Notes: generated by a model not told the origin, from the letters alone. DNA of 64,000 bases from Providencia huaxiensis (GCF_002843235.3 NZ_CP031123.2:2542001-2606000); one strand, 5' to 3'; numbered from the stretch's first letter, positions 47,797 to 58,622 are shown. Program-made: numbers and translations.

Positions 47797-48225
47797 ATGC
47801 ATGGAGGTAGTACCCGTATTTTGGTTCCAAATTGCAACAAAAGTTCTGACATCTATATACTCATTAGCTTTTTCCCAGCCCGGCGCATGGCCAGTAGTCG
47901 GCCCATTATTCCCCTTATAAAACGTTGAGTAATAAGTCTGATTCCATGATTCACCAGGTATGCATGCACAAACTATCTTGTATGATTTCCCATCATTCCA
48001 ACTAAATTTCGATGGGAGTTCAACACCAGACTTATTAAATGATGAACCAATATCACCGGTAAGACTGAGTGTATACCTCGTTACTGCCCCATCAGGATGA
48101 CAAATGTTATACCACTCAGTATCGATCCCACTTGCATGAGTATTTGGGACTATTAGAAATGGAGCAATCAATAAACTGGGGGCAAATAATAGTGCTGATA
48201 TATGAATATTAAATAATTTTCTCAT
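47789..48225 (-). pseudogene. Fimbrial tip adhesin, N-terminal part
   Basis: The start ATG at 48225 follows a GGGAG site and lies 13 bp after the usher stop. Signal peptide (MRKLFNIHI start, cleavage near THASG), then a receptor-binding domain with three cysteines (YNICHPDG, VCACIPG). The frame runs into the IS at 47788, adding EVPVTYPKG before a stop in the element. The truncated protein lacks the pilin domain, so it cannot enter a fimbria. It continues as 46319-46994. Confidence 0.88.
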
Positions 48226-48238
48226 TGTAATCTCCCAA

Positions 48239-50808
48239 TTACTGGCATACCGCTTGAGTCTGAATAATACCAATGGCATCTTTACTCAATGGTTTCACAG
48301 GTAATTGATAATTAACGAAGCAACTCTGTGCCGCTTGTTGTCCCCATTTAATTTCCAGCTTACCGCTTTCCGGTAACCCACTGATAAATAACTGACCACC
48401 TTCCCCAACTATCGAACTATTAACCGCTTTCCCATCATTTTGAACTAGCTGTGCGGATGCGCCAAAAGGGATCACTGTGCCATTTTTATGTTTTAGTGTG
48501 ATTAAAGCTCGGTACCCTATTTGAGTAATAAACTCAACCCTAGAAATCGCCCCTTTACTCGGCACAACACTCTTAGCACTTTCTTGTAATTCCACGTTGT
48601 CACCCAATGTTTGTGTATCTAGCTCAACATGGTTAAATCGATAGGCTTGAGCAAAAGGTAATACGGCATAGCCCCGCCAGTCTGTCTTAACACCGGTATA
48701 ACTTGTAATATTGGTATCTTTGGCACCAATAGCTTTAACTAGAATGGAGGTTTCATTAATTGGTTGAGAAAGCGTTACCCCATCCTCATGAACTAAAACA
48801 CCACCCTCAACACCGTAGTTTAACTGCCTAGAATCTTTGCTATAGTTATAACCAAAGTTCATATTGCCGTAGCCACCTCGGTAACTGAGACTAGCTCCAC
48901 CACCATTACCCTGTCCTTTCGAACCATAGCTCTCCTGAACGCTATAACTGAGATTATTATCATCTAATAATGTGCCTGAAATTCCCGCTTGATGAGTTAT
49001 TGGCCCATGGCGCTGGCTAACCATGTTGTAAGTCGCCCATGTGTTAGGTAATAATGCAGAGAGTGGAAATGAACCATTAAAACTGAAAATTTGGTCTGTT
49101 TCTCTTTGGTTTGGGTATGTTGCTCGACTATAAGAAACACCGTAATTTAAAGGGCCCCAGTTATTGTTATAACCTACTTGTAACCGACTTTGCTTACCTT
49201 GCCCTTTCCAGAAATCTTGTCGGTTAGCAGAAAAATAGATAGACCCTAAATCTTTACCTAGTTGCTGCGTTAATGTTCCTTCAAGACGGTAGCGTCGGTG
49301 GTAAGAGTAGCGGCTATCATCTGCAAAATCCCAATCTTGATATCTACGCTCAACGGCTTCTTGGAAGGTATAAAACCCTTCCGTTGAGTAACGGTAGCCT
49401 AATAAACGAAAGTCCGTGCCCGTATTAGCAAAAGATTTAGAGTACAATAAGCGATAAGATTGGCCTGTAGCGCCATTACCATATCGTGTTACATCTTCGC
49501 TATGAGCTGTTGTAATATCAAAAGAATATGCACCAAAATCGCCGATATTCTGACCAACCCCTAGCACCAGAGAACGGTAGCGCTCTGCAACTTGCAGGCC
49601 TCCATATGCAGTCAAACTATTTAGGATCCCCCAGACCAGAGAGCCCTGCGTTATAAATGGCCGCTGGCTACTGTGACCATTTCGATATTGCCCCGCTGAA
49701 AATGCATACTTAATTTGCCCTTGGCGACGTAAAACAGGCACACTCGCAAATGGTTGAATAAAGCTTTGGATGGCTCTTTTATTTCTACCTCAAGGTCACC
49801 ACTCGCAGCAGTTGGGTACAAATCCGTGATAGCAAATGGACCAGGAGCCACATAACTCTGGTAAACGGTATATCCATTTTGCTTAATCGTCACCGTCGCA
49901 TTAGTACGCGCTATCCCACGTACCACGGGGGCATAGCCTTTCAGGCTATCCGCTAGCATGTCATCATCAGTACCAATTTGTGCACCACGAATTTGCACAC
50001 TGTCGAAAATATCGCCCGGTGTATAGGTATCACCCATAATTATTTGCGACTTCAACTGCACAATATACCGCTGGAGATAGGTATTAATATTTCTCCAGCT
50101 ATTATTACCATTACTGCTGTTCCACGTTGAATAATTACGTAAGCGCCATGCCCCCACGTTAACCCCAGAACGTAAACTCAAAAAATAGCTATCACTCGAC
50201 TTATCACTAATATGACTGCCTGTATTCGTCGAATTACTCCCTGTAAAGCTATAGTTTGTTAGCAATGCGGGGATCCCTTCATCCCACATTGATGGGTCAA
50301 TCGTTCCCTTTGCTAAATTGGTCAAAGATGCTTGAGGAAAACTCAAATACAATCTCTGCTGATTAAAATCAAAATGGGATGATGCATAAGGAATAATTTC
50401 TTCAAAAGCTGAAAATGGCTTACACTGAACAGGGTCTTGCGCATATTGAGCTAATTTAGGAAAAGCCTCAACACGGACACCATAAGCTTGTAATTGCTCA
50501 TACGAAATACAAGGTTCTAATGATACGCCATCAGATGAATGATTAGCTTTATATTCCCTAGTACTAAAATTTACATTCTGCTTTGCCACTGCTTGTTCAT
50601 TAACATATATATCGACCAAATACTCTCCGGGTAATTGATCCACATTGCCTTTTGACAATAAAGAAAAATCGGCAACGCTATTACTACTAATATTTTCTAA
50701 AAATTGAGAGTTAAACAATTCTTTCGCTAAAACAGGATAAGCGCTAAATATTCCCAATGTAATGCAAGAGAAAGCCAAAAGCTTCTTTCTATATCGTATT
50801 TTGTTCAT
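48239..50808 (-). pseudogene. Fimbrial outer-membrane usher, frameshifted
   Basis: A PapC/FimD-type usher in two frames. From 50808: signal peptide, N-terminal domain (FNSQFLENISSNSVADFSLL), barrel start and plug (VRGIARTNATVTIKQNGYTV, ITDLYPTAASGDLEVEIKE). The frame is then lost near 49771-49776 and resumes in another frame as IQSFIQPFASVPVLRRQGQ, the rest of the barrel and the C-terminal domains to 48239. Most ushers have about four more residues (often ADGS-like) between KE and IQSF, so about 10 nt appear deleted. The break is just after the plug, so no functional usher is expected. Confidence 0.88.
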
Positions 50809-50905
50809 TCCCTCGTTCCCTCTAATATATTGCGCAAAACTTTCTTATAAAAAAATAATAAAAGGTATCACACGACTTATCTTTCTATTAAAATTAACGC
50901 CTTAT

Positions 50906-51610
50906 TTATTGAAGTGTCGCTTTTTGCAATTCAGAAGTGCCGCCATAATCATTGATAGTTGTAAATATTATCTGAGCACCCATATTTGCTGTTGAAGGTA
51001 ACTTATAAACTGTACTGCTCATCGGTAGGACAAGGTCAACTTTATCTATTTCACTGCCATTAACTTTCACTTCACTTAATGTGACAGAAAAAGGAGTGTT
51101 ATTAACTATACGCAATTTATCACCCTCTTTTTTCCATACTAGAGCCTTATAGGAATCCATTGGGTTACCTTTCAAGCCAGCAGGTCTATAGAATAATTTC
51201 ATTCTAGTTTTAATTGCTAGTTGTAAAGTATTAGCACTTTCTTCAGCTGGAGCGGGTGGAATAGCTTTTACATTGACATAATAAACCGACTCACGATCTT
51301 CAGGTAAATCCCCACCTGCACGAATAATGCGAAGCATATTTTCTTTAACAGGCTCTAGTTTAAAAAGTGGCGGTGTTATAATGAATGGAGTTTTATTATT
51401 CCCTGAAGCATCCTCAACCCAAGATTGAATTAAATAAGTACTCTTATCATTATTATTTTTTAAACTAAGATTAGCTTCTTTCTTTGAGCCATCAAATACA
51501 ACACGGGTGGAACCAACAACAACACCACCCGCAGCATAAATAGAGAAACTAAAACACATGAGTAAAAAAATAAGTATTAACTTATTAATAAAAAGGCTAT
51601 TAAGAATCAT
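50906..51610 (-). CDS. Periplasmic fimbrial chaperone (PapD family)
   Basis: The 234-residue protein has a signal peptide (cleavage near IYAAG) and two Ig-like domains. Family motifs: GSTRVVFDG, STYLIQSWVED, FIITPPLFKLEP with the conserved Arg in NMLRIIR, YYVNVKAIPP and LKLFYRP-type MKLFYRPAGL. It caps pilins for delivery to the usher. The ATG at 51610 follows a GGGG-type ribosome site; the longer frame to 51667 overlaps the pilin end. Intact although its usher is broken. Confidence 0.9.
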   Translation of the reverse strand: MILNSLFINKLILIFLLMCFSFSIYAAGGVVVGSTRVVFDGSKKEANLSLKNNNDKSTYLIQSWVEDASGNNKTPFIITPPLFKLEPVKENMLRIIRAGGDLPEDRESVYYVNVKAIPPAPAEESANTLQLAIKTRMKLFYRPAGLKGNPMDSYKALVWKKEGDKLRIVNNTPFSVTLSEVKVNGSEIDKVDLVLPMSSTVYKLPSTANMGAQIIFTTINDYGGTSELQKATLQ

Positions 51611-51669
51611 TACATCCCCTTCGAACAAAAAAGCAGGCCACCAACATAGTGGCCTGAAGGAAATCAATA

Positions 51670-52188
51670 TTATTTATATGTCAGGTTGAAATCTGCTGTT
51701 GCATTAGCAGAACCCGCTTTCACATCTTTCTTAGTAGAAACATAAGCTGCTGAGAAATAAAGGGTATTTGAACCAACTTGTAATGCAGTATCAGCTGTTG
51801 CTGTACCTAAAGCCAGTTTCTTACCTTTACCGTCATAGATAGCAACACCTACGTTTTCTGCTGAACCTTGGCCACCATCAAGTGCTAAAAGGGTTGCATC
51901 ATCACCATTAGTTTGACCTGCAAATGAAACTGCAACATTTTTGAACTGAGCCACATCACAATTTAGTAGGCTAATTTGGAATTTTTTATCCGCTGATTTA
52001 GCGCCTGCATCTGCAAATGTAGCTGTTTTAACTTGAGACATCTGAACGGTTTGATCCCAAGAATTTTGTGCCACTTCACAAGGTGCAGTTACAATATCAC
52101 CAACGAATTTAACCGTACCATCTTTAGCATTCGCAACTTGACCAACACAAAGCGCAGCAAAAATAGCAGTAGCAATAATCTTTTTCAT
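51670..52188 (-). CDS. Major fimbrial subunit (pilin)
   Basis: The 172-residue protein has signal peptide MKKIIATAIFAALCVGQVANA and a pilin domain (GTVKFVGDIVTAPCEV, LLNCDVAQF) ending FNLTYK with the conserved penultimate Tyr. First gene of the operon, hence the main shaft subunit. The IS copy 2 lies 336 bp upstream of the start. Confidence 0.9.
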   Translation of the reverse strand: MKKIIATAIFAALCVGQVANAKDGTVKFVGDIVTAPCEVAQNSWDQTVQMSQVKTATFADAGAKSADKKFQISLLNCDVAQFKNVAVSFAGQTNGDDATLLALDGGQGSAENVGVAIYDGKGKKLALGTATADTALQVGSNTLYFSAAYVSTKKDVKAGSANATADFNLTYK

Positions 52189-52516
52189 TTCTAATTCCTT
52201 TTTACTGAATCAATATATAACCCAGTGTTAAAATATTTAATTTATTAATATATTATGGTTATCACTACCACATTAATTCCCATTAATGTTTGTGGCACCT
52301 GTTTAATCCATTAACTTATTAATCCTTATGCTATTAATCTGTTAAATAGAAATAGCCAGACACACTCCATGTAGTGAAATAGAGAAAAACATAGTTTCGT
52401 AAAGTTAGTTTCCATGATTGTCATTATCTATTAAAATAATATCATTCACCTCCTAGGTTTGGTTTAAGCTAATCTAATTATTAAGAATTGAAGGCTCTAT
52501 TGTATTTTCCGTAAAA
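52189..52516. other. Fimbrial operon promoter region
   Basis: About 330 bp of AT-rich sequence between the pilin gene and IS copy 2. It should hold the operon promoter. No invertible-element inverted repeats of the mrp type were recognised. The IS may have cut away upstream control sequence. Confidence 0.5.
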
Positions 52517-52524
52517 CAGTAGAG
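52517..52524. repeat. Target-site duplication of IS copy 2, left
   Basis: CAGTAGAG abuts the IS and is repeated at 53311-53318. Confidence 0.92.
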
Positions 52525-52553
52525 GGTCACGTATCCAAAGGGTTGATGGCATT

Positions 52554-52922
52554 TCAAACGTAATACTCTCGCTCAATGAAAGTCCCAATGATCTTGTCAT
52601 GCATGCCGGATGATTTTGAATACCCTAACGTCTTGCGATTAAGTCGTTTCAATCGGTTACGCAACGTCAGATTTTCACGCTCAATTCGCTGTGTATATAG
52701 CTTTCCTAAAATGTGTTTTTCGCTAGGGAGTGTCTCTTTGTACGCCCTGTAACCATCCGTACACCAAAAAGCGATACGGAACCCAGACAGCAGTTTTAAC
52801 AATTTCCCCAGTGTTTTCTTGCTTCGGGAACCAAATACATGAGCGATAATCCGCTTTAAGCGAGGCTCCCATGCATACCACAACCAACGCTGACTTTTTT
52901 TGTTACCGATAAATGACCACAT
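52554..52922 (-). CDS. insB: IS1-family InsB transposase part (copy 2)
   Basis: Identical protein to the copy 1 product, with the same DDE residues. It is expressed as an InsAB' fusion through the six-base A run (T run at 52995-53000 on the plus strand). Confidence 0.92.
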   Translation of the reverse strand: MWSFIGNKKSQRWLWYAWEPRLKRIIAHVFGSRSKKTLGKLLKLLSGFRIAFWCTDGYRAYKETLPSEKHILGKLYTQRIERENLTLRNRLKRLNRKTLGYSKSSGMHDKIIGTFIEREYYV

Positions 52923-52975
52923 CTCATCGACCTCACAAATGAGCTGAATTTGTAGGTTATCTAGGGGCAGTGTTG

Positions 52976-53251
52976 TTACATTCCGTGGCGAGAGTTTTTT
53001 AAAGTGCGGACGACGGCATTGATACTGATATGTAATGCCCTAGCGGTGTCACGAATACCCGCATTATTCATGGCAAGCTCAACCACTTGCTCTTTGATGC
53101 CGGGCTGACAAGCGTTGTAGGTATAATCGAGTTGAAAAGTGCGGCAACAGGCCTGACAGCGATAACGGGGATGACCTCCATTGCCGGTGCCATGTTTTTT
53201 AACAGGGTCGGTTAACCCACAGAATCGGCATTTTACTGAAATGGTAGCCAT
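52976..53251 (-). CDS. insA: IS1-family InsA (copy 2)
   Basis: The 91-residue zinc-finger and helix-turn-helix protein is identical to copy 1. Start ATG at 53251. Confidence 0.92.
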   Translation of the reverse strand: MATISVKCRFCGLTDPVKKHGTGNGGHPRYRCQACCRTFQLDYTYNACQPGIKEQVVELAMNNAGIRDTARALHISINAVVRTLKNSRHGM

Positions 53252-53310
53252 ACTAAACCTCAACAGAAAAGCTCAGTTTACCCCATTATCAACTCATTGA
53301 ATACTCGACC

Positions 53311-53318
53311 CAGTAGAG
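53311..53318. repeat. Target-site duplication of IS copy 2, right
   Basis: CAGTAGAG, matching 52517-52524. Confidence 0.92.
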
Positions 53319-53560
53319 ACATCTGAACACAGCCACAGTGCATAGGTGTATTTTGAGAGGAATAGCCATAAAATGTAATAAGACAAAAAAGCAATTTATG
53401 TAAGTTAATTATTAAATTTATGACAGATAAATATTACAAAAATATACATTGCAGCAAATTAAAACGCTCATTAAACTAATAAAAAAAACAATTAATTTTT
53501 CATTTGGCACCTGCACCTAAGTTCATCGCGCTTTAATTTACTAGCCAGAAAGGGAAAAAC

Positions 53561-54187
53561 ATGAAAACAGTACTGATAGTCGATGACCATCCAGTAGCAC
53601 GGCTTGCTGTAAGAATACTATTAGAAAAAGATGACATGACCATTGTAGGGGAAACCGCTGATGGCCATGAAGCTATCCAACTTGCCAAAACACTCTCTCC
53701 CGACTTGATCATGATAGATATAGATATCCCATCACTTAATGGGATTGATGTCATGCAACGATTGCGTAAGAATAACTACACTGGAGGGCTTCTTGTGCTA
53801 TCTGCAAAAGATGATGACCATTACATCCGCCGCTGTGCAAGTGTCGGTGCTAGTGGTTTCATTAGTAAACGCAATAACTTAACGGAATTACATGTCGCCA
53901 TTCATGCGATTAGAAATGGATATGGCTACTTTCCACTTAATCTCAATAAAATGGATACCTCCCCGAATAATCATCTTAATGACAAACAAAAAATCGCCGA
54001 GCTCTCTACAAAAGAATTACAAGTCTTACATTTATTAGCTAAAGGGATGAAAAGCATTAACATTGCACAACAAATGCGTATCAGCGATAAAACTGTTAGC
54101 ACTTATAAAAGACGACTAATGCTTAAATTAGATCTTCACAATATTGCAGAGCTATACGACTTTATTCAACGCAATAATTTGGATTAA
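53561..54187 (+). CDS. NarL/LuxR-type response regulator (BvgA/EvgA-like)
   Basis: The 208-residue regulator has a receiver domain (IVDDHPVAR, phospho-acceptor Asp near residue 53 in IMIDIDIPSLNG, conserved Lys in ISKRNN) and a C-terminal LuxR-type helix-turn-helix (LSTKELQVLHLLAKGMKSI, then SDKTVSTYKRRL). Both halves resemble EvgA and BvgA. The kinase gene begins seven bases after its stop, so they form one operon. In Bordetella the equivalent pair controls fimbriae and toxins; adjacency to a fimbrial operon suggests a similar role here. Intact, but its kinase has a premature stop. Confidence 0.88.
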   Translation: MKTVLIVDDHPVARLAVRILLEKDDMTIVGETADGHEAIQLAKTLSPDLIMIDIDIPSLNGIDVMQRLRKNNYTGGLLVLSAKDDDHYIRRCASVGASGFISKRNNLTELHVAIHAIRNGYGYFPLNLNKMDTSPNNHLNDKQKIAELSTKELQVLHLLAKGMKSINIAQQMRISDKTVSTYKRRLMLKLDLHNIAELYDFIQRNNLD

Positions 54188-54194
54188 TATATCG

Positions 54195-57100
54195 ATGCGT
54201 AACCTAATCCTAATAGTTTGCTTGCTTATTGGTCTATTTCCTTGCTCATTTTCTGCATTCCAACCTTATGAAGTCAGACTTTATAGCCAAATTGAAATTC
54301 TTCCATCAAAATTTGAATTGAGTGATCGTGATTGGAGATGGCTAGGAGAAAAACAAGAATTAGCTATTGGTGTCTACGCTCCTAATAACCCCCCTTTTGA
54401 TTTAGTATTAGAATCAGGAATTTATAAAGGAATTTCTGCAGATAGCATTATGACCATCATGCGTAACTTAGGTTTGCGCTTCAAAATCATCTACTACCCA
54501 GATAGAGATATGGCATTACAGGGCCTACTCAATGGTGAGATAGATATGTTAGCTGATGATGGCAAAAGACAAAGAAACGAAAGCTATGGTTTTCTCAAAA
54601 GCGCTCCATATATTCCTGATTATCCCGTACTTATTTCACGAAAAGCGGCAATGTCCAATAAGCACCCAATACCTCACGGTGCTCGTATTGCTACGGTTCA
54701 AGGCTACCCAAGCAATGAATGGATCAAAAAATATTTTCCCGACGCAAAGATTGAACGTTTTCCTTTACCACAAAATGCATTATCTTCCGTCGCATTTGGT
54801 GAAAATGATTATTTCCTAGGCAGAATGATCGTGGCTAATTTTTTACTTGAACGCCACTATGCAACAACATTATCCACTGCTGAGATTTTCTCTAATGAAA
54901 ATATTGGCCCAGTCTTTCTCTTTCACCCTAAAAATGCGCAATTAAAGCGTACTGTGGATATCATTTTAAGCTCAATATCATTAGCTCAGCATGATATTAT
55001 TTTTCATCATTGGAGTTCAAAACCTGATTTATGGGCACTAAAACAATCTGTTGTATTCACACAAAAGGAAATAGATTGGCTAAAACAACACAATGAGTTA
55101 AAAGTCGTCATTAATTCACTAAATGCCCCTTTCACATTTTTTGACTCACAAAAACAATTTCATGGCCTCTCTGCAGATATACTTAATCTGATCCATTTCA
55201 AAACAAATATTAATTTTAAAGTCATTGAAGCAAGCTCTGAAAAAGATGAGATTACTTTATTAAAACAAAATAAAGGGGATTTCATTGCTTCAATTACAAA
55301 AAACTCAAAAAATGATAAAGAATTATTATTTACTCGCCCCTATGTTCTCCCCCCATTTGTTTTAATTGTTAGGGACACACCATTAGCCCATAAAAAAATT
55401 GCTCAGGCAGCAAAACTTGCGATCACCCCAGATAATGCAATTCACGACTGGTTAACAAAGAACTACCCTCAAGTGGAATTAATTGAAACTAAAGATACCT
55501 ATTCTGCTTTGCAAATGGTTAATGAAGGAAAAGTGGATGGTACCATCGAGAATCTTATCAGCGCTCACTATATGATTGACCGATATTTTCGTAATCGATT
55601 AAAAATCAGCGAGCAATTAAGCGAAGACACAGCTTATATATCGTTTGCCGTAGGACGTGACCAACCTGAGTTATATAGTATATTAGATAAAACAATTGCC
55701 TCTATTCCGCCGAGAGATATATCAGTATTAACTAATAAATGGCTAGGCTCACCAGATGTTGAAATGGATACATGGACAGTATACCGTGCCGAGTTCTACA
55801 CATTAGCTTGCATTGCCGCTATTCTTATTATTACATCTTTAATATGGAATTATTATTTACATCGTGAAATTCGATTAAGAAAATATACACAAAAACGCTT
55901 ACAGGAACAGGCTATATTCTTATAAACTCTTTATAATGGTACTCCTGTTCCTATTTATGTCATTGATAAAAACGGAACGATAATAAATAGCAATTCAGCA
56001 TGGGAGAGCTTTTTCAGTCCTGATAATGAAAACATAAAACAACTTTCATTAACATCACAACAACACCCGCTATCGGCAATTTACCAAAAATTGTATTCTC
56101 TTTTTGATGATCCTAAGAGTCTAGTTTCTCCACCTAAACGTTATCAAATAAAAAACAGAATGGGTGAAAGGGTGATAGTGCATCAAGCCGTCGCATATAG
56201 AGACAACCAAGGTAATATTTCTGGTCTTATTTGTAGTTGGCAAGATATAACTGAACATGAACAACTCCTTACCGAGCTCTCTAGTGCTCGCCAACGCGCA
56301 GAGCATGCAAGCCAAACAAAAAGCAATTTCCTTGCTATCATGAGCCATGAAATTCGTACCCATATCAGCGCAATTATTGGGTTATTAGAATTAGCCGCCA
56401 CGAATAAAAATCAACAAGATGATATTACGGAATCAATTCAAATACCGTATGAGTCCGCATTATCATTGATGGGGCTTATAGGCGATATTTTAGATATGGC
56501 AAAAATTGAGTCAGGCAAACTGGAACTCGTTCCTGAGTGGGTAAAAAGTAATGAATTAGCAACGCCCGTTGTCCGTTTGTTTGAAGGACTAGCTAAACAG
56601 AAAGGTATTTCTCTACATTATCATCTTAATGCTATCCATCCTGATGAAATATATATCGACGTTTTTCGACTACGTCAGGTTATTTCCAATCTACTTAATA
56701 ACGCAATTAAGTTTACTACCGAAGGAACGATTGAGATTATCATTAATTACCTCCCCAAAAACCATGATCAAAATATTTTAAGGATCATTATTTCTGATAC
56801 CGGAATGGGGATTGAAGAGAACCGACAAGAATTGATTTTTTCCCCCTATACCCAAGCTGAATCAAGCAGTAAACATAAAGGAACAGGCCTTGGCTTAGCT
56901 ATTTGTAAACAACTTATATCCATGATGAATGGGACTATTACCTTATACAGCCAATTAGGGCATGGTACTCAATTTTTAATCGATATCCCCGTTAAGCATC
57001 GGAAAAATACTAGAGTTTCGCTTCCGACACTTTATAAGGCCACAAAAAATAATAAACGCTTACGAATACTTGCCGTTGATGACCACCCTGCAAATCGCCT

Positions 57101-57812
57101 GCTATTAGTACGCCAATTAACAAGATTTGGTCATCATGTCATTGAAGCAAAGAGCGGGAAACAAGCCCTAGAATTATGGAAAAAAAATGCAATCGACATA
57201 GTAATTACCGATTGCAATATGCCTGACATTGATGGGTTAGAATTGACTCGGCAACTACGAGAAATATCTTCCCAAACTCTAATTATTATTGGGTTAACCG
57301 CAGATGCAAGGCAAGAAGAACGCCAACGCTGTATAGAGGCTGGCATGGATGACTGCCTATTTAAACCTTTACGTCTATCTCAGATTGAAGCTCTGCTATT
57401 ACGCTGTACCCTTCAACAAATAGAAGAAGATACAGAAGAGCCCATTCCTCCAATGTTAAATAGTTTAATCAATTTAGATGCATTAATGCAGTTGACTCAA
57501 GATGACCAACAGCTATTAAATAAATTACTTCAAACAAGTCTTCAAGAAAATATAGAAGATATACAACAAGCAGAACGTTTATTCGAAAAACAAGACTGGC
57601 TTAATTTAGCGCATTATTGCCATCGTTTAGAAGGTTCTAGCCAAATTATTGGTGCTAAGAAAATTGCATTGGAGTGTAAATTACTAGAAGAGTATTTCCT
57701 TACTGGTAATATATCTGATGAAGCAATATTAAAATTTAACCAAACAATGCGAACAATTAAAATCTTAAATCAAGCTATTGAAACATATCTTTCTATGCCA
57801 CTTAAGTGCTAG
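54195..57812 (+). pseudogene. BvgS/EvgS-like hybrid sensor kinase with an in-frame stop codon
   Basis: One reading frame of 1206 codons from ATG 54195 to 57812, interrupted by a single TAA at 55923-55925 (codon 577) with no frameshift. Order: signal/anchor, two periplasmic Venus-flytrap domains (about residues 45-265 and 285-510), a membrane segment (about 535-555), PAS-like linker, HisKA (His near 718 in SHEIRTH), ATPase (GMGIEENR, GTGLGLAI), receiver (TDCNMPDIDG near 1005) and HPt (His near 1143 in YCHRLEGSS). A C-to-T change in a CAA codon would create this stop. The N-terminal part alone lacks any kinase. A start at 56091 for the C-terminal half would give a soluble fragment. Confidence 0.88.
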
Positions 57813-57851
57813 ATTTTCATGAGATAATTAGCAGACAAATAGAAAACGGGT

Positions 57852-58113
57852 GCGCCTTGGTGGTAATGCAAAGAAGTATGGGGTTAGAGTGTATTAAAAC
57901 ACTCTATCACTTGAGGTAATTTATAGCGGATCTGGGTGAATTGTTTTCCATACACAAGTTTTGTTCTATCGTCGTGTCTTCATAAGACACGATACTTTAA
58001 ATTTTATCGAACTGCGAGGATGTCACACTCTACATAATGAACTTTGTCGCCAACCAAGCTCAGCGACAATAAGTTATTATTTTACCGATTGAATAATGAA
58101 ATGCTTAACTCAT
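57852..58113 (-). pseudogene. Degraded partial copy of the CysB-like LysR gene
   Basis: This non-coding stretch aligns base for base with 42591-42854, inside the CysB-like gene, with many substitutions and several short indels. Shared segments include GGTAATTTATA.CGGATCTGG, TTTTATCGAACTG and ACAATAAGTTATTATTTT. It covers roughly residues 40-130, in the same (minus) orientation, with multiple frame breaks. It must be a fragment of an old second copy or of a transferred paralogue. Confidence 0.82.
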
Positions 58114-58118
58114 GATAA

Positions 58119-58622
58119 TCACAAAAAATAAGTCAACAAAGGCTGTAAAACTAATCCTGTCAGGTAAAGACCTAAACCAAATACACTATGAGATAATAAA
58201 CTCATTAACCGAGCTTTATTAGGATTTGGCATCTTACTGGCTGCAATACCTGCTCCCATCGCTGGTTGCATAATAAAATAAGGGGCAGCAACTGTAATTA
58301 TTCCAAAAAGTAGCGCAGGCCATAATACAGGAGATGTAAACCAAATTTCGCCTACCAATAATATAAATATAAAGGCAAAAATAATGCCCGTTACATAGTG
58401 AACACCCCAACCTAATGCATTCTCCGCAGGAATTATTGCCTTTTGGCCGATTGATGGGCGGTGTATAAACTGCCCATTTATCATATATCCTACCCAACGT
58501 CCTACCAGTGAAAATTTTAACGTCGATTGGCCACACAGTTTAAGGATAAGCGCCCATAAATCCATCACGATGGTTGCTCCCACCCCAAGAAAAACCACTA
58601 AAATTACTATTGAGAAAGTCAT
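58119..58622 (-). CDS. DUF2938 family membrane protein
   Basis: The 167-residue protein has four predicted membrane segments and the DUF2938 pattern: GVGATIVMDLWAL near the start, LVGRWVGYMINGQF, ENALGWGVHYVTGI, the APYFIMQPAMGAGIAASKMP block and N-rich PNPNKARL. Function unknown. Start preceded by an AGGAA ribosome site. Downstream of it lies the LysR fragment. Confidence 0.8.
   Translation of the reverse strand: MTFSIVILVVFLGVGATIVMDLWALILKLCGQSTLKFSLVGRWVGYMINGQFIHRPSIGQKAIIPAENALGWGVHYVTGIIFAFIFILLVGEIWFTSPVLWPALLFGIITVAAPYFIMQPAMGAGIAASKMPNPNKARLMSLLSHSVFGLGLYLTGLVLQPLLTYFL

Larger units (their letters stand above)
52525..53310 (-). mobile_element. IS1-family insertion sequence, copy 2 (786 bp, inverted)
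   Basis: Same length and ends as copy 1, opposite orientation, flanked by its own 8-bp direct repeats CAGTAGAG. Encoded InsA and InsB proteins are identical to copy 1, so the transposition is recent. It lies between the fimbrial pilin gene and the response-regulator gene. Confidence 0.93.

Noticed and set aside
56091..57812. A stand-alone soluble histidine kinase gene
   Set aside because: The frame continues upstream without shift to a single stop codon and into the rest of an EvgS-type kinase; the ATG at 56091 lies within the PAS-like region and has no clear ribosome site.
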